64,000 bases of DNA, taken from positions 1,518,693 through 1,582,692 of the forward strand of contig FNSH01000001.1 of the NCBI GenBank assembly GCA_900105895.1, written 5' to 3'. Of this stretch, positions 1 through 8,149 are shown in pieces. A model generated the notes under the pieces. It saw nothing but the letters and a program-made list of their open reading frames with translations, had not been told where the DNA came from and did not search any database. Source of the DNA: Atopobium minutum. Lineage in GTDB: Bacteria > Actinomycetota > Coriobacteriia > Coriobacteriales > Atopobiaceae. Position numbers and translations under genes: made by a program. Each line of letters starts with the position of its first letter. The stretch's first letter is position 1.

Positions 1-613
1 GGAGACCCTGCATCAGCTTTTGGATAAAAAGCCTCAGGCAGATTTGAACAGCGTGACCGTGGGAGTATCCGGTCGCCATATTCATCTATCCCGTGAGCAT
101 CTCGATAGATTGTTTGGTAAAGGATACGAGTTAAACGCCATAAAAGAGCTCTCTCAGCCGGGACAATATGCAGCTAAAGAGTGCGTAACACTTGTAGGCC
201 CTAAGGGTGTTATTCAAAAGGTTCGTGTTTTGGGTCCCACCCGTAAACAGACACAGGTTGAAGTGCTTGCGGGGGACACGTTTAAGCTTGGCATACCGCA
301 GGTGGTTCGTCTCTCCGGTCATCTTAAGGGCACCCCCGGTATTACGATAGTTGGCCCTCAAGGAACAGTAGTTCTTTCTGAAGGCGTTATTGTTGCCGCA
401 CGCCATATTCATATGTCTCCTGCCGAAGCGGCTGAGCGTGGCTTGAGCGATGGCCAAATAGTTTCCATACGCTTTGGTGGCGAGCGTGCGGGGCAACTTG
501 ACAACGTGGTTATACGTGCCACAGAGAACTCGGCATTGGATTGTCATATCGACACCGAAGAAGCAAATGCCTTGCATATAGCTAATGGTTCTGTGGTGCA
601 GATTATTAAGTAG
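1..613 (+). CDS. pduL: Phosphate propanoyltransferase PduL (metabolosome phosphotransacylase), 5' end outside window
   Basis: This is a PduL-type phosphotransacylase, which converts acyl-CoA plus phosphate to acyl-phosphate and recycles CoA inside a microcompartment. Two zinc-binding motifs typical of the family are visible: RHIHLS near residue 20 and ARHIHMS near residue 129, counted from a TTG at position 20. The frame stays open to the left edge of the window, and PduL proteins normally have a longer N-terminal targeting segment. The true start is therefore probably upstream and TTG-20 is only a fallback. The gene is followed after 41 bp by the shell genes, which supports a metabolosome role. 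Family assignment is firm; the acyl chain it handles cannot be told. Confidence 0.9.
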   Translation, partial: ETLHQLLDKKPQADLNSVTVGVSGRHIHLSREHLDRLFGKGYELNAIKELSQPGQYAAKECVTLVGPKGVIQKVRVLGPTRKQTQVEVLAGDTFKLGIPQVVRLSGHLKGTPGITIVGPQGTVVLSEGVIVAARHIHMSPAEAAERGLSDGQIVSIRFGGERAGQLDNVVIRATENSALDCHIDTEEANALHIANGSVVQIIK

Positions 614-654
614 TGCAACAACGTACAAAGGTACGCAGATAACAGGAGGATAAG

Positions 655-942
655 ATGTCCAACATTACACAGGCACTCGGCATGGTAGAGACTAAGGGTT
701 TGGTTGGAGCTGTAGAAGCAGCAGATGCCATGGTTAAGGCTGCCAACGTAAGCCTGGTAGGCAAAGAGCTTGTAGGCGGCGGTTTGGTAACCGTTTTTGT
801 ACGCGGTGATGTGGGTGCTGTTAAGGCAGCTACCGATGCTGGTGCTGCAGCAGCTCAGCGTGTAGGCGAGCTTCTCTCCGTACATGTTATCCCACGTCCT
901 GATGGCATGGTTGAGTCCATTTTGCCTAGCGTGGAAGGCTAG
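655..942 (+). CDS. BMC-H hexameric shell protein, copy 1
   Basis: This is a 95-residue single BMC-domain shell protein of the PduA/EutM type that forms hexamers tiling the microcompartment facet. The N-terminus reads [20 protein letters not shown] and the C-terminal part has the standard VHVIPRP motif. The pore-loop region reads VGGG where PduA/EutM homologues usually have IGSG. A strong ribosome site (aggagga) lies just before the ATG. It is the first of three units that are identical at nucleotide level over 449 bp. Unlike copies 2 and 3 it has no upstream extension in frame. Confidence 0.93.
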   Translation: MSNITQALGMVETKGLVGAVEAADAMVKAANVSLVGKELVGGGLVTVFVRGDVGAVKAATDAGAAAAQRVGELLSVHVIPRPDGMVESILPSVEG

Positions 943-959
943 TTGTCGGAAGGCTCGTT

Positions 960-1391
960 ATGGCAAACAAAAAATCTGGCCAAAGTGACGGGAAGCCTCA
1001 ACATCCTGCACCTGCGCCATCCCATGATGATTCTGTATCACAAGATACAGCGGTACATATTCAAGCCGAGGCACCCAAGCCTGCGGCAACTAAGGAGGAT
1101 AAGATGTCCAACATTACACAGGCACTCGGCATGGTAGAGACTAAGGGTTTGGTTGGAGCTGTAGAAGCAGCAGATGCCATGGTTAAGGCTGCCAACGTAA
1201 GCCTGGTAGGCAAAGAGCTTGTAGGCGGCGGTTTGGTAACCGTTTTTGTACGCGGTGATGTGGGTGCTGTTAAGGCAGCTACCGATGCTGGTGCTGCAGC
1301 AGCTCAGCGTGTAGGCGAGCTTCTCTCCGTACATGTTATCCCACGTCCTGATGGCATGGTTGAGTCCATTTTGCCTAGCGTGGAAGGCTAG
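960..1391 (+). CDS. BMC-H shell protein, copy 2, with 48-residue N-terminal extension and internal start
   Basis: This 143-residue frame begins at ATG 960, preceded by a good ribosome site (ggaagg, 6 bp upstream). It carries a hydrophilic Ala/Pro/Lys-rich extension of 48 residues in front of a BMC domain identical to copy 1. The internal ATG at 1104 has its own strong ribosome site (aaggagga), so a 95-residue form is also likely. Such a nested pair recalls PduB/PduB' of the Pdu system, where two starts yield long and short shell proteins. The extension is predicted disordered by composition. It starts 17 bp after the stop of copy 1. Confidence 0.82.
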   Translation: MANKKSGQSDGKPQHPAPAPSHDDSVSQDTAVHIQAEAPKPAATKEDKMSNITQALGMVETKGLVGAVEAADAMVKAANVSLVGKELVGGGLVTVFVRGDVGAVKAATDAGAAAAQRVGELLSVHVIPRPDGMVESILPSVEG

Positions 1392-1408
1392 TTGTCGGAA
1401 GGCTCGTT

Positions 1409-1837
1409 ATGGCAAACAAAAAATCTGGCCAAAGTGACGGGAAGCCTCAACATCCTGCACCTGCGCCATCCCATGATGATTCTGTATCACAAGATACAGC
1501 GGTACATATTCAAGCCGAGGCACCCAAGCCTGCGGCAACTAAGGAGGATAAGATGTCCAACATTACACAGGCACTCGGCATGGTAGAGACTAAGGGTTTG
1601 GTTGGAGCTGTAGAAGCAGCAGATGCCATGGTTAAGGCTGCCAACGTAAGCCTGGTAGGCAAAGAGCTTGTAGGCGGCGGTTTGGTAACCGTTTTTGTAC
1701 GCGGTGATGTGGGTGCTGTTAAGGCAGCTACCGATGCTGGTGCTGCAGCAGCTCAGCGTGTAGGCGAGCTTCTCTCCGTACATGTTATCCCACGTCCTGA
1801 TGGCATGGTTGAGTCCATTTTGCCTGCGGCAAAGTAA
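1409..1837 (+). CDS. BMC-H shell protein, copy 3, with N-terminal extension and variant C-terminus
   Basis: This third shell gene repeats the extension plus BMC-domain layout of copy 2, with starts at 1409 (142 residues) and 1553 (94 residues, strong ribosome site). The protein is identical to copy 2 except at its last residues, which read LPAAK instead of LPSVEG. The nucleotides at this divergence (gcctgcggcaa) also occur in the linker just before each internal start, so a short homology may have seeded the tandem duplication. It is followed by 64 bp and then the aldehyde dehydrogenase gene. Confidence 0.82.
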   Translation: MANKKSGQSDGKPQHPAPAPSHDDSVSQDTAVHIQAEAPKPAATKEDKMSNITQALGMVETKGLVGAVEAADAMVKAANVSLVGKELVGGGLVTVFVRGDVGAVKAATDAGAAAAQRVGELLSVHVIPRPDGMVESILPAAK

Positions 1838-1901
1838 AAAGACAGCGTAAGAAGTCTGCACATCAGATTGCATTCGACTTTCTTTTGCGTAGGACGTCAA
1901 C

Positions 1902-3584
1902 ATGAAAAGAGTTATGATGCAAGAATTCGATTACGATCTCCAAAGCATCCAGGCAGCGCGTGACCTGGCTCGAAAAGGTAAAGTTGCAGCAACTCAGCTT
2001 GCATCATATACCTGCGAGCAGATCGATGCTATTTTGCGTGCCATGGTTGAGGCTGCAGAGCAAAATGCCGAGGCACTTGCGCAAATGGCTGTAGACGAAA
2101 CGGGCTTTGGTAACGTTCACGATAAAATTTATAAAAATCATATGGCCTCTGGTTTGCTTTACGAGCAAATCAAAGATAAGAAGACCATTGGTGTTATCGA
2201 CGTAGACGAGAAAAACGAAGTTATTACCATTGCAGAGCCAGTCGGTTTGCTTATGGGCATTACTCCGTCTACCAACCCCACCTCAACGGTACTGTATAAG
2301 TCAATAATTGCACTTAAGTCCCGTAATGCAATTGTCTTTTCTCCTCATCCTCAGGCTGCTAAATGCACCAATTTGGCCATCCAAATTATGAGCGATGCGG
2401 CCGTGAGCGCTGGTGCTCCTCAAAACTGCATTCAGGGCATTACGCTTTCCAGCATGGCGGCTGCAGAAACACTGATGCATGCACCAGAGATAGACATGAT
2501 TATTGCTACAGGTGGTCCCGCCATGGTGAAGGCTGCCTATAGCTCTGGTAAGCCAGCATTGGGTGTAGGCGCTGGAAATTCTCCTGCGTACATTGAGCGT
2601 TCGGCTGACGTTCATGCAGCGGTAAAGCGCATAATTGCCTCTAAAACGTTTGATAATGGTACGATTTGCGCTTCTGAGCAAAGTATTATCTGCGAAAGCT
2701 GCAACCGTGATGCCGTTGTTGCTGAGTTCAAGAGCCAGGGCGGATATTTCTTGACCGAAGAAGAGTGCGCGCGCGTGTGCTCCTTACTCTTCCGTAATGG
2801 CCACGCTATGTGTCCAAAGTTTGTGGGTAGGGATGCTCAAGCCATTGCACACGCTGCAGGTATTGAGGTTCCTAAAGATACCAAGGTACTCATTGGCGAG
2901 CAGGGCGGTGTTGGTGATAAATGGCCGCTTTCCTTTGAGAAGCTCACCTGTGTATTGGCATTTTATACGGTGGAAAATTGGGAAGAAGCGTGTGATCTTT
3001 CAATTGCCCTGTTGCAAAATGGTATTGGTCACACCATGAGCATCCATACAGAGGACAAAACGATTGTGCGTAAGTTCTCTGTTAAGCCTGCCTCACGCAT
3101 TCTTATCAATACGGGTGGCACCCAAGGTGGTACAGGCCTTTCCACTGGTCTTGAAGTAGCTCTTACTCTAGGTTGTGGAACCTGGGGTGGAAGTTCCATC
3201 TCTGAAAACGTTGGGCCACAGCATCTTATTAATGTAAAGCGTGTAGTAAATGGGCTTATAGAGCCTGATGAGCTTATCGCACATGATAAGATTTTTGCTA
3301 AGTATCACCCTGAGCTTATAAAGAATTCTGGGGATCACTCAAGCTACCAAGCATCTCAGGCACAGGTTTCTCATACCTCAGCCGTTGATGGCACACATCA
3401 TGATCTTGGTATTGAGATGCCTGTGGGACATCAGTCTCCCATTAGCTATTCGCTCGGCTGCAATAGCTGCTCTTCTACGAGCCAACCAGTAACGAGCACA
3501 GCCTCATCCGATGGTGAGATTGGCGTAGACGATCTTAAGAATATGGTTGATGAATTAGTAGCGGCATTTAGAGGCAGTAAGTAA
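1902..3584 (+). CDS. CoA-acylating aldehyde dehydrogenase, PduP/EutE type
   Basis: This 560-residue enzyme oxidises an aldehyde to acyl-CoA with NAD+ in the microcompartment lumen. The catalytic cysteine lies in the motif NGTICASEQS (about C256), and the glycine-rich stretch GVGAGNSPAYIE is typical of PduP/EutE. The chain is about 90 residues longer than compact EutE. The extra C-terminal part is a Ser/His-rich linker (about 480-540) ending in an amphipathic helix (IGVDDLKNMVDELVAAF) that looks like an encapsulation peptide. ATG 1902 has only a weak ribosome site; ATG 1914 or 1917 are possible alternatives. Its position next to shell genes and PduL fits a metabolosome core enzyme. Confidence 0.92.
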   Translation: MKRVMMQEFDYDLQSIQAARDLARKGKVAATQLASYTCEQIDAILRAMVEAAEQNAEALAQMAVDETGFGNVHDKIYKNHMASGLLYEQIKDKKTIGVIDVDEKNEVITIAEPVGLLMGITPSTNPTSTVLYKSIIALKSRNAIVFSPHPQAAKCTNLAIQIMSDAAVSAGAPQNCIQGITLSSMAAAETLMHAPEIDMIIATGGPAMVKAAYSSGKPALGVGAGNSPAYIERSADVHAAVKRIIASKTFDNGTICASEQSIICESCNRDAVVAEFKSQGGYFLTEEECARVCSLLFRNGHAMCPKFVGRDAQAIAHAAGIEVPKDTKVLIGEQGGVGDKWPLSFEKLTCVLAFYTVENWEEACDLSIALLQNGIGHTMSIHTEDKTIVRKFSVKPASRILINTGGTQGGTGLSTGLEVALTLGCGTWGGSSISENVGPQHLINVKRVVNGLIEPDELIAHDKIFAKYHPELIKNSGDHSSYQASQAQVSHTSAVDGTHHDLGIEMPVGHQSPISYSLGCNSCSSTSQPVTSTASSDGEIGVDDLKNMVDELVAAFRGSK

Positions 3585-3616
3585 AGCGTTCCTCACTAAG
3601 ACGTACGGGGTTATGT

Positions 3617-4414
3617 ATGGAAACGGGACATTTCTATCAAGAACTTACTCGTCTTTTTGGCGAGCCGGGTGCAGATGTGGTTGGGTATTTGCGCAATCAC
3701 TTGCACCTGGCTCAGCTTGGGGGCTACACTGCTCTGGAGATAGCCGCGGAAAATGAACTTGGCAGTCTTTTACGTGTTCGAGGAGAATTTGCAGAGGCAG
3801 AGCAGCTCTATAAAAAGGCCTTGTTGCTTCTTGATGCAAAAGATGCAGATGATCTTTCCTATGCTCGTGTGCTCATAAATTTGGGAGATGTTTACGTCGC
3901 ATGGGGAAAGTATAGCCAGGCACTTCAGGTTTTTGATAAGGCAGAACAGCACCTTGTTCATGGACCAGATGCGGCATATGAGCTGAGTGCTCTTTGTAAT
4001 AATCGCAGCGCTGCGTATCGAGGGCTCGGACAGTTGGATCAAGCACGTCAAGAGCTTAAACGCGCTGCCCAACTTTTAGAGTCCGTGCCCAATTCTGAGG
4101 GTAAACGTGCAGTGAATGCTATCAATCTGGCTCAAGCTCTTGTCGATGAGGGGCGTCTTGTTGAAGCAGGCCAAGTGCTTGCACCAGCACTGATTGCGTT
4201 TGAAACCTTACAGCAAGGAAGAGACATTCACCGCCCCTATGCTCTGGCGGTAGCAGGCCAAATTGCTGGTTTGCAAAAACGTTATAAACATGCGTGGGCC
4301 TGTTATCAATGGGCCGCCCAGCTCTTAAAGGAAAAACTGGGTGATTCACCAGCGGTTGATGCACTTGTGCGTGAAGCACAGCGTATGAAAGAACTTGAAT
4401 ACACGTATAGATAG
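3617..4414 (+). CDS. Tetratricopeptide-repeat protein of the microcompartment locus
   Basis: This 265-residue soluble protein consists mostly of TPR-like helix pairs. Clear repeats include EFAEAEQLYKKALLLLDAK, KYSQALQVFDKAEQHL and QLDQARQELKRAAQLL, and a fourth near KRYKHAWACYQWAAQLLKE. There is no signal peptide or catalytic motif. TPR proteins act as protein-binding scaffolds. It lies 32 bp after the aldehyde dehydrogenase and 50 bp before the DUF4037 gene, so it is probably co-transcribed. Its partner is unknown; the two downstream DUF proteins are the obvious candidates. Confidence 0.8.
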   Translation: METGHFYQELTRLFGEPGADVVGYLRNHLHLAQLGGYTALEIAAENELGSLLRVRGEFAEAEQLYKKALLLLDAKDADDLSYARVLINLGDVYVAWGKYSQALQVFDKAEQHLVHGPDAAYELSALCNNRSAAYRGLGQLDQARQELKRAAQLLESVPNSEGKRAVNAINLAQALVDEGRLVEAGQVLAPALIAFETLQQGRDIHRPYALAVAGQIAGLQKRYKHAWACYQWAAQLLKEKLGDSPAVDALVREAQRMKELEYTYR

Positions 4415-4464
4415 CGAGAAATACCGCAAGAACGGCATGGTGTTGATAGTGAGAGGAGTGTGAT

Positions 4465-5400
4465 ATGAAAGGACTTGATCTTTCAAGGCAGTATTTTTCT
4501 GCGTATAAATCCACTCTTTTCAACGGGCTTCCTCATGAGATTACTAATCGTGTTGCTGTCGGTCTTGTGGGCGCTGGTTCTGAATGTTTAGGTTTTGATG
4601 ACGAGATTTCTCACGATCATGATTTTGGTCCAGGGTTTTGCATATGGCTTCCTCACAGCATGTATGCTGCTTGGAAAGATGAATTTATGCGTCGCTATGT
4701 GGCCCTTCCGTCTACGTTTATGGGTATGCAGCGCAAGGAAAGCCCGTATGCAGAGCAGCGTGTAGGCGTCTTTGAGATACAGGCTTTTTATCGCTCATAT
4801 ACCGGTCTTGACCGAGCTCCTCAAACCGAGCTTGAATGGTTAGCAATTCCTGAACAGCTCTTGGCTATGGCGGTTAATGGGGAAGTATTTTTTGACCCCT
4901 CAGAAGAATTTAGCTCCATTCGTCAGGGACTCTTATGCTTTTATCCAGAGATGGTGCTTCGTAAAAAGGTTGCTGCCAATATGGCTTTGATGGCTCAGAC
5001 AGGCCAATACAATCTTTCACGTTGTCTTAAGCGATCTGATTTTGTTGCGGCAAATGCGGCGCGTACAGAATTTATCTGGTCTACTATGGCGGTGCTACAT
5101 CTTTTATATCGTTGTTATATGCCTTATTATAAGTGGGCTTTCCGTTCATTGGTGGAGCGTGCACAGGTTCCAAACTCACTGTGTATGTCATTGCAACGCA
5201 TGGCACAGCTTCCCATAGATAGCCTTAACACACAGGAGATTTCTTCTGTGTGTGCTGTTGTACTTGGTTCGGTACAAAAATTAGGCTGGACTTCCATACC
5301 AGGAGATTTTTTGCTCGATGCGGCATATGACATATGGCAAACGCTTGATACTGAGGACTTGCGTTTACGCCCACTTGGTGAGGGGGCGTATCGACTATGA
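4465..5400 (+). CDS. DUF4037 protein, nucleotidyltransferase-like
   Basis: This 311-residue protein resembles the DUF4037 family. Near residues 35-55 it has the stretch VGAGSECLGFDDEISHDHDF, which combines a GS motif with downstream acidic DxD-like residues as in the polymerase-beta nucleotidyltransferase fold. An enzyme that transfers a nucleotide to a small molecule or protein is therefore possible but unproven. The remainder is helical with the conserved-looking MPYYKWAFRSL. A good ribosome site (gagagg) precedes ATG 4465. Its stop overlaps the start of the next gene by 4 bp, which indicates translational coupling. Confidence 0.75.
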   Translation: MKGLDLSRQYFSAYKSTLFNGLPHEITNRVAVGLVGAGSECLGFDDEISHDHDFGPGFCIWLPHSMYAAWKDEFMRRYVALPSTFMGMQRKESPYAEQRVGVFEIQAFYRSYTGLDRAPQTELEWLAIPEQLLAMAVNGEVFFDPSEEFSSIRQGLLCFYPEMVLRKKVAANMALMAQTGQYNLSRCLKRSDFVAANAARTEFIWSTMAVLHLLYRCYMPYYKWAFRSLVERAQVPNSLCMSLQRMAQLPIDSLNTQEISSVCAVVLGSVQKLGWTSIPGDFLLDAAYDIWQTLDTEDLRLRPLGEGAYRL

Positions 5401-6116
5401 CAGCAGCTGTTATGCAAAACAGCGATAAGCACAACGAGGCTTGTTCTGTGTGCCGCTGTGGCATGCATGATTATTTCGCATTACCAGAAGTTATTGCTTT
5501 ATTGGATGAACTTGGTAAGAGTGGGTCATTTTATGTACTGCTCAAAAAAGCCGTTTTGCTGGAATGGGAACAGTTTGATCTGGTAAAGCATATTGATGGC
5601 AGAGCTGCATGCCAGGATGATGCTCGCTCATTTTTTGTACACAGGACAGCACAGTATTTAGCATTTCCAGAAGCCTTACTTAACGGTGCTGTTTATGCGC
5701 TTGAGCATGCGCAGCAAGAGGGTAAAAATCTGATTGCAGAAAAATATGCACGTATGATGCGTCTGAGCAATCCAGAAGAATATAGGCATCTTGTAAAAAA
5801 CAATCTCGAGCAGCCCTCACCAGTAAAACAACAAGTTTTAGATGAGATATATCAGATTTTGGCTGACCAGCTGATTCTTGCGGGACAAGTCCTTCCCGTC
5901 ACACATCAGCATGCCCGCCCTGATACCACCCTTACCGATCACATTTCTTCTTTAGATTATTTTGTCGCCGAGCTTGTTCCATTTCGTCTAGCTGCGTTAT
6001 TTGATTTGGTAGCAGCGCTTACTGACATGACTAAGCAAGGTCACAACCCCATTGTTAGAACCTATGTTTTTACGTTGCGTGTAATGCAGGCAGTGAAGGG
6101 GGAGGTTGAGCAATGA
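5397..6116 (+). CDS. DUF4125 family protein
   Basis: This 239-residue protein resembles the DUF4125 family, whose recognisable core is the stretch HIDGRAACQDDARSFFVHR followed by GKNLIAEKYARMM. No catalytic mechanism is known to me. The N-terminus contains a short CSVCRCGMH segment that could bind metal. It overlaps DUF4037 upstream and the MerR gene downstream by 4 bp each, so the three are made as one coupled unit. The conserved Cys-Gln-Asp-Asp core suggests an enzyme rather than a scaffold, but this is inference. Confidence 0.75.
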   Translation: MTAAVMQNSDKHNEACSVCRCGMHDYFALPEVIALLDELGKSGSFYVLLKKAVLLEWEQFDLVKHIDGRAACQDDARSFFVHRTAQYLAFPEALLNGAVYALEHAQQEGKNLIAEKYARMMRLSNPEEYRHLVKNNLEQPSPVKQQVLDEIYQILADQLILAGQVLPVTHQHARPDTTLTDHISSLDYFVAELVPFRLAALFDLVAALTDMTKQGHNPIVRTYVFTLRVMQAVKGEVEQ

Positions 6117-6973
6117 GTCGTGATACTACAAAGAAAGAAAAGCTATATCAAATTGGTGAGGTTAGTCGGATGGGAGGTATTTCTCAGCGGACCCTACGTC
6201 ACTATAATAAGCTAAAGTTATTAGAGCCAGACCTTGTGGACGATAATAACTATCGGTATTATTCGCTGCAAACCATGCTCAAACTGCCGGTTATTCGTTA
6301 TCTGAGGATGCTGGGCTTTTCTCTTAAGGAGATCGCTCCCATGCTCAGAAGCAAAAATCTCAATCAAGTTATGCGCAGCTTTGAAAAGCGTCTTGACACC
6401 TATGATCAAGAGGCTCGTAGGCTTGCTGAGCAGCGAGAAGTACTGGATGATTGGAATCGCCTGGTAAGTGAGGCAAATTTTGTACTCAGTGTAAGGTCCG
6501 TTAGTGTTGGCGTGAAATATGTAAACTCCGCAGATCTTATCGGCATGCCCTCTCGCTTTAACGGCAATTATGCAGAAGCAATTGTAAGCTTGGACTTTGC
6601 AGCGTTTGTTGAGAAATGCGATAACGTTATCACGGGTCCTGTGATAATTCGCTTTAATTCGTTAAGCCAAGCACGGGACGCGTCATGTAATGCGGTCCCT
6701 TGTGATGTGCAGCTGCTCCAAAAAGCTATGCGTCCCATTGATCCTGAAAATACCTATCACATACATAGTGGTATGTACTTATCCGTCTATCATATCGGTT
6801 CATTTAATAAGTTTTATGAGTCATACAATCGCATCATTGCTTTTGCCAAACGTGCTGGATATTGCCTGCAAGATGGGTGCTATATGCGCTTTGTAACCGA
6901 TTATTGGACTACCTATGATCCAAACCTATTTGTAGCAGAAATCCTTGTGCCCATTAAGACTGATGAGAACTAA
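6113..6973 (+). CDS. MerR-family transcriptional regulator with effector domain
   Basis: The protein (286 residues) begins with a MerR winged helix (YQIGEVSRMGGISQRTLRHY), followed by a dimerisation coiled coil (about 90-120) and a C-terminal domain of about 150 residues resembling GyrI-like ligand-binding domains. MerR proteins of this layout activate promoters with a long spacer when a small molecule binds. Overlap with the preceding gene and position inside the operon suggest it controls this microcompartment locus in response to its substrate or an intermediate. No operator could be assigned because the operon promoter is outside the window. Confidence 0.85.
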   Translation: MSRDTTKKEKLYQIGEVSRMGGISQRTLRHYNKLKLLEPDLVDDNNYRYYSLQTMLKLPVIRYLRMLGFSLKEIAPMLRSKNLNQVMRSFEKRLDTYDQEARRLAEQREVLDDWNRLVSEANFVLSVRSVSVGVKYVNSADLIGMPSRFNGNYAEAIVSLDFAAFVEKCDNVITGPVIIRFNSLSQARDASCNAVPCDVQLLQKAMRPIDPENTYHIHSGMYLSVYHIGSFNKFYESYNRIIAFAKRAGYCLQDGCYMRFVTDYWTTYDPNLFVAEILVPIKTDEN

Positions 6974-7017
6974 GCGTCTTGCACATACGGTGATACTCTC
7001 TGGAAAGAAGATACGTG

Positions 7018-8109
7018 ATGAAAGAATTTAAACTTAAAACAGAGCTCTTCTTTGGTATGCAGGCCATACAGCACCTTGGAACCTATGACTGCTCCCAAGT
7101 GCTTGTCATTACCGATGACTTTTTAGCAAAGTCTGGCATGGTAAATAAGATGATTCAGCACCTACCGCAAAAAGCATCATGCCACATCTATTCAAATGTT
7201 AAACCAGATCCGAGCCAGGAATTGGTGGATGAAGGCGTAGATATGATTTGCGACATCAAGCCTGATCTGGTTATTTCCTTTGGTGGTGGTTCCTGCATTG
7301 ATGCCACAAAAGCCATTTTGTATTTTGCGCATGAGCGTGGACTACAAAAGCCGTACTTCTTGGCCATTCCTACTACTGCAGGCACGGGTTCAGAGGTTAC
7401 TAATTTTGCGGTTATTACCCGTGGTCCTAATAAAGTGGCGCTTATCGATGATTTCTTAGCCCCTGACGGAGCTTTGCTCGAAGCAGAGTTTACCCGCTCT
7501 GTTCCAGCGCGCATAACCGTCGATACCGGCCTTGATGCGCTATCTCATGCTCTGGAATCCTATGTGAGCCTTGAGGCAACGACTTTCTCGCAAGCATTTT
7601 CGGTAAAGGTATTGCGTATCATATTTGAGGATTTGCCTGTTGTGTATCGCGATGGTATGGCTATGCGCAGTCGTGAACGCATGATGGAAGCAGCTTGCGC
7701 AGCCGGTATTGCCTTTACCAATGCGGGCCTGGGCATCAATCATTCCTTAGCACATGCCTTGGGTGGGCGCTTTCATGTAGCACATGGTAGGTTGATTGCT
7801 ATTCTCATGCCCTATGTTATAGCCTTTCATATGAGCGATTCAAAATATGCTGAGCCCTACAATCAGCTTGCTCATGAACTTGGGCTGGTAGATGCGCATG
7901 CGCTCTTAGAAAAAATCATGCTGTTCCTTCGTGAGCTGGATGTTGAAACATCGCTTTCTCAGCTCAGTTGTATTGATGCGACGGCATTTGAGAATGAGCT
8001 GGTTGCAATGGCCGAAGCTGCTCAGCACGATCGTTGCACGCCCACTAATCTGAGGTATGTATCGCAGCAGGACTTAATCAATATTTATCGCCGTGCATAC
8101 AGTGGATAA
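7018..8109 (+). CDS. Iron-containing alcohol dehydrogenase (PduQ/EutG-like)
   Basis: This 363-residue group III alcohol dehydrogenase would reduce part of the aldehyde to alcohol and regenerate NAD+ for the acylating dehydrogenase. The nucleotide motif GGGSCIDATKAI and the TTAGTGSEVT motif are present. The metal ligands fall in DALSHALESY (Asp and His) and in HSLAHALGGRFHVAHGRL (two His). ATG 7018 is preferred over the adjacent GTG 7015 because ggaaag lies at a normal distance. It starts 44 bp after the MerR gene and ends the rightward operon; the next gene converges on it. Confidence 0.9.
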   Translation: MKEFKLKTELFFGMQAIQHLGTYDCSQVLVITDDFLAKSGMVNKMIQHLPQKASCHIYSNVKPDPSQELVDEGVDMICDIKPDLVISFGGGSCIDATKAILYFAHERGLQKPYFLAIPTTAGTGSEVTNFAVITRGPNKVALIDDFLAPDGALLEAEFTRSVPARITVDTGLDALSHALESYVSLEATTFSQAFSVKVLRIIFEDLPVVYRDGMAMRSRERMMEAACAAGIAFTNAGLGINHSLAHALGGRFHVAHGRLIAILMPYVIAFHMSDSKYAEPYNQLAHELGLVDAHALLEKIMLFLRELDVETSLSQLSCIDATAFENELVAMAEAAQHDRCTPTNLRYVSQQDLINIYRRAYSG

Positions 8110-8149
8110 GTAGTTTGTTGTAATCTGCAGGTATATGGCACGGATGTTG

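Larger units (their letters stand above)
655..1830 (+). repeat. Tandem repeat of a 449-bp shell-gene unit (about 2.6 copies)
   Basis: Units start at 655, 1104 and 1553. Units 1 and 2 are identical base for base through stop codon, spacer and linker. The third diverges only at its final bases near 1826. Complete identity including the non-coding spacer indicates very recent duplication or gene conversion, or an assembly expansion of a shorter true array. Confidence 0.95.

Noticed and set aside
1038..1903. Minus-strand frames opposite the shell genes
   Set aside because: They repeat with the shell units and are antisense to well-supported BMC domains.
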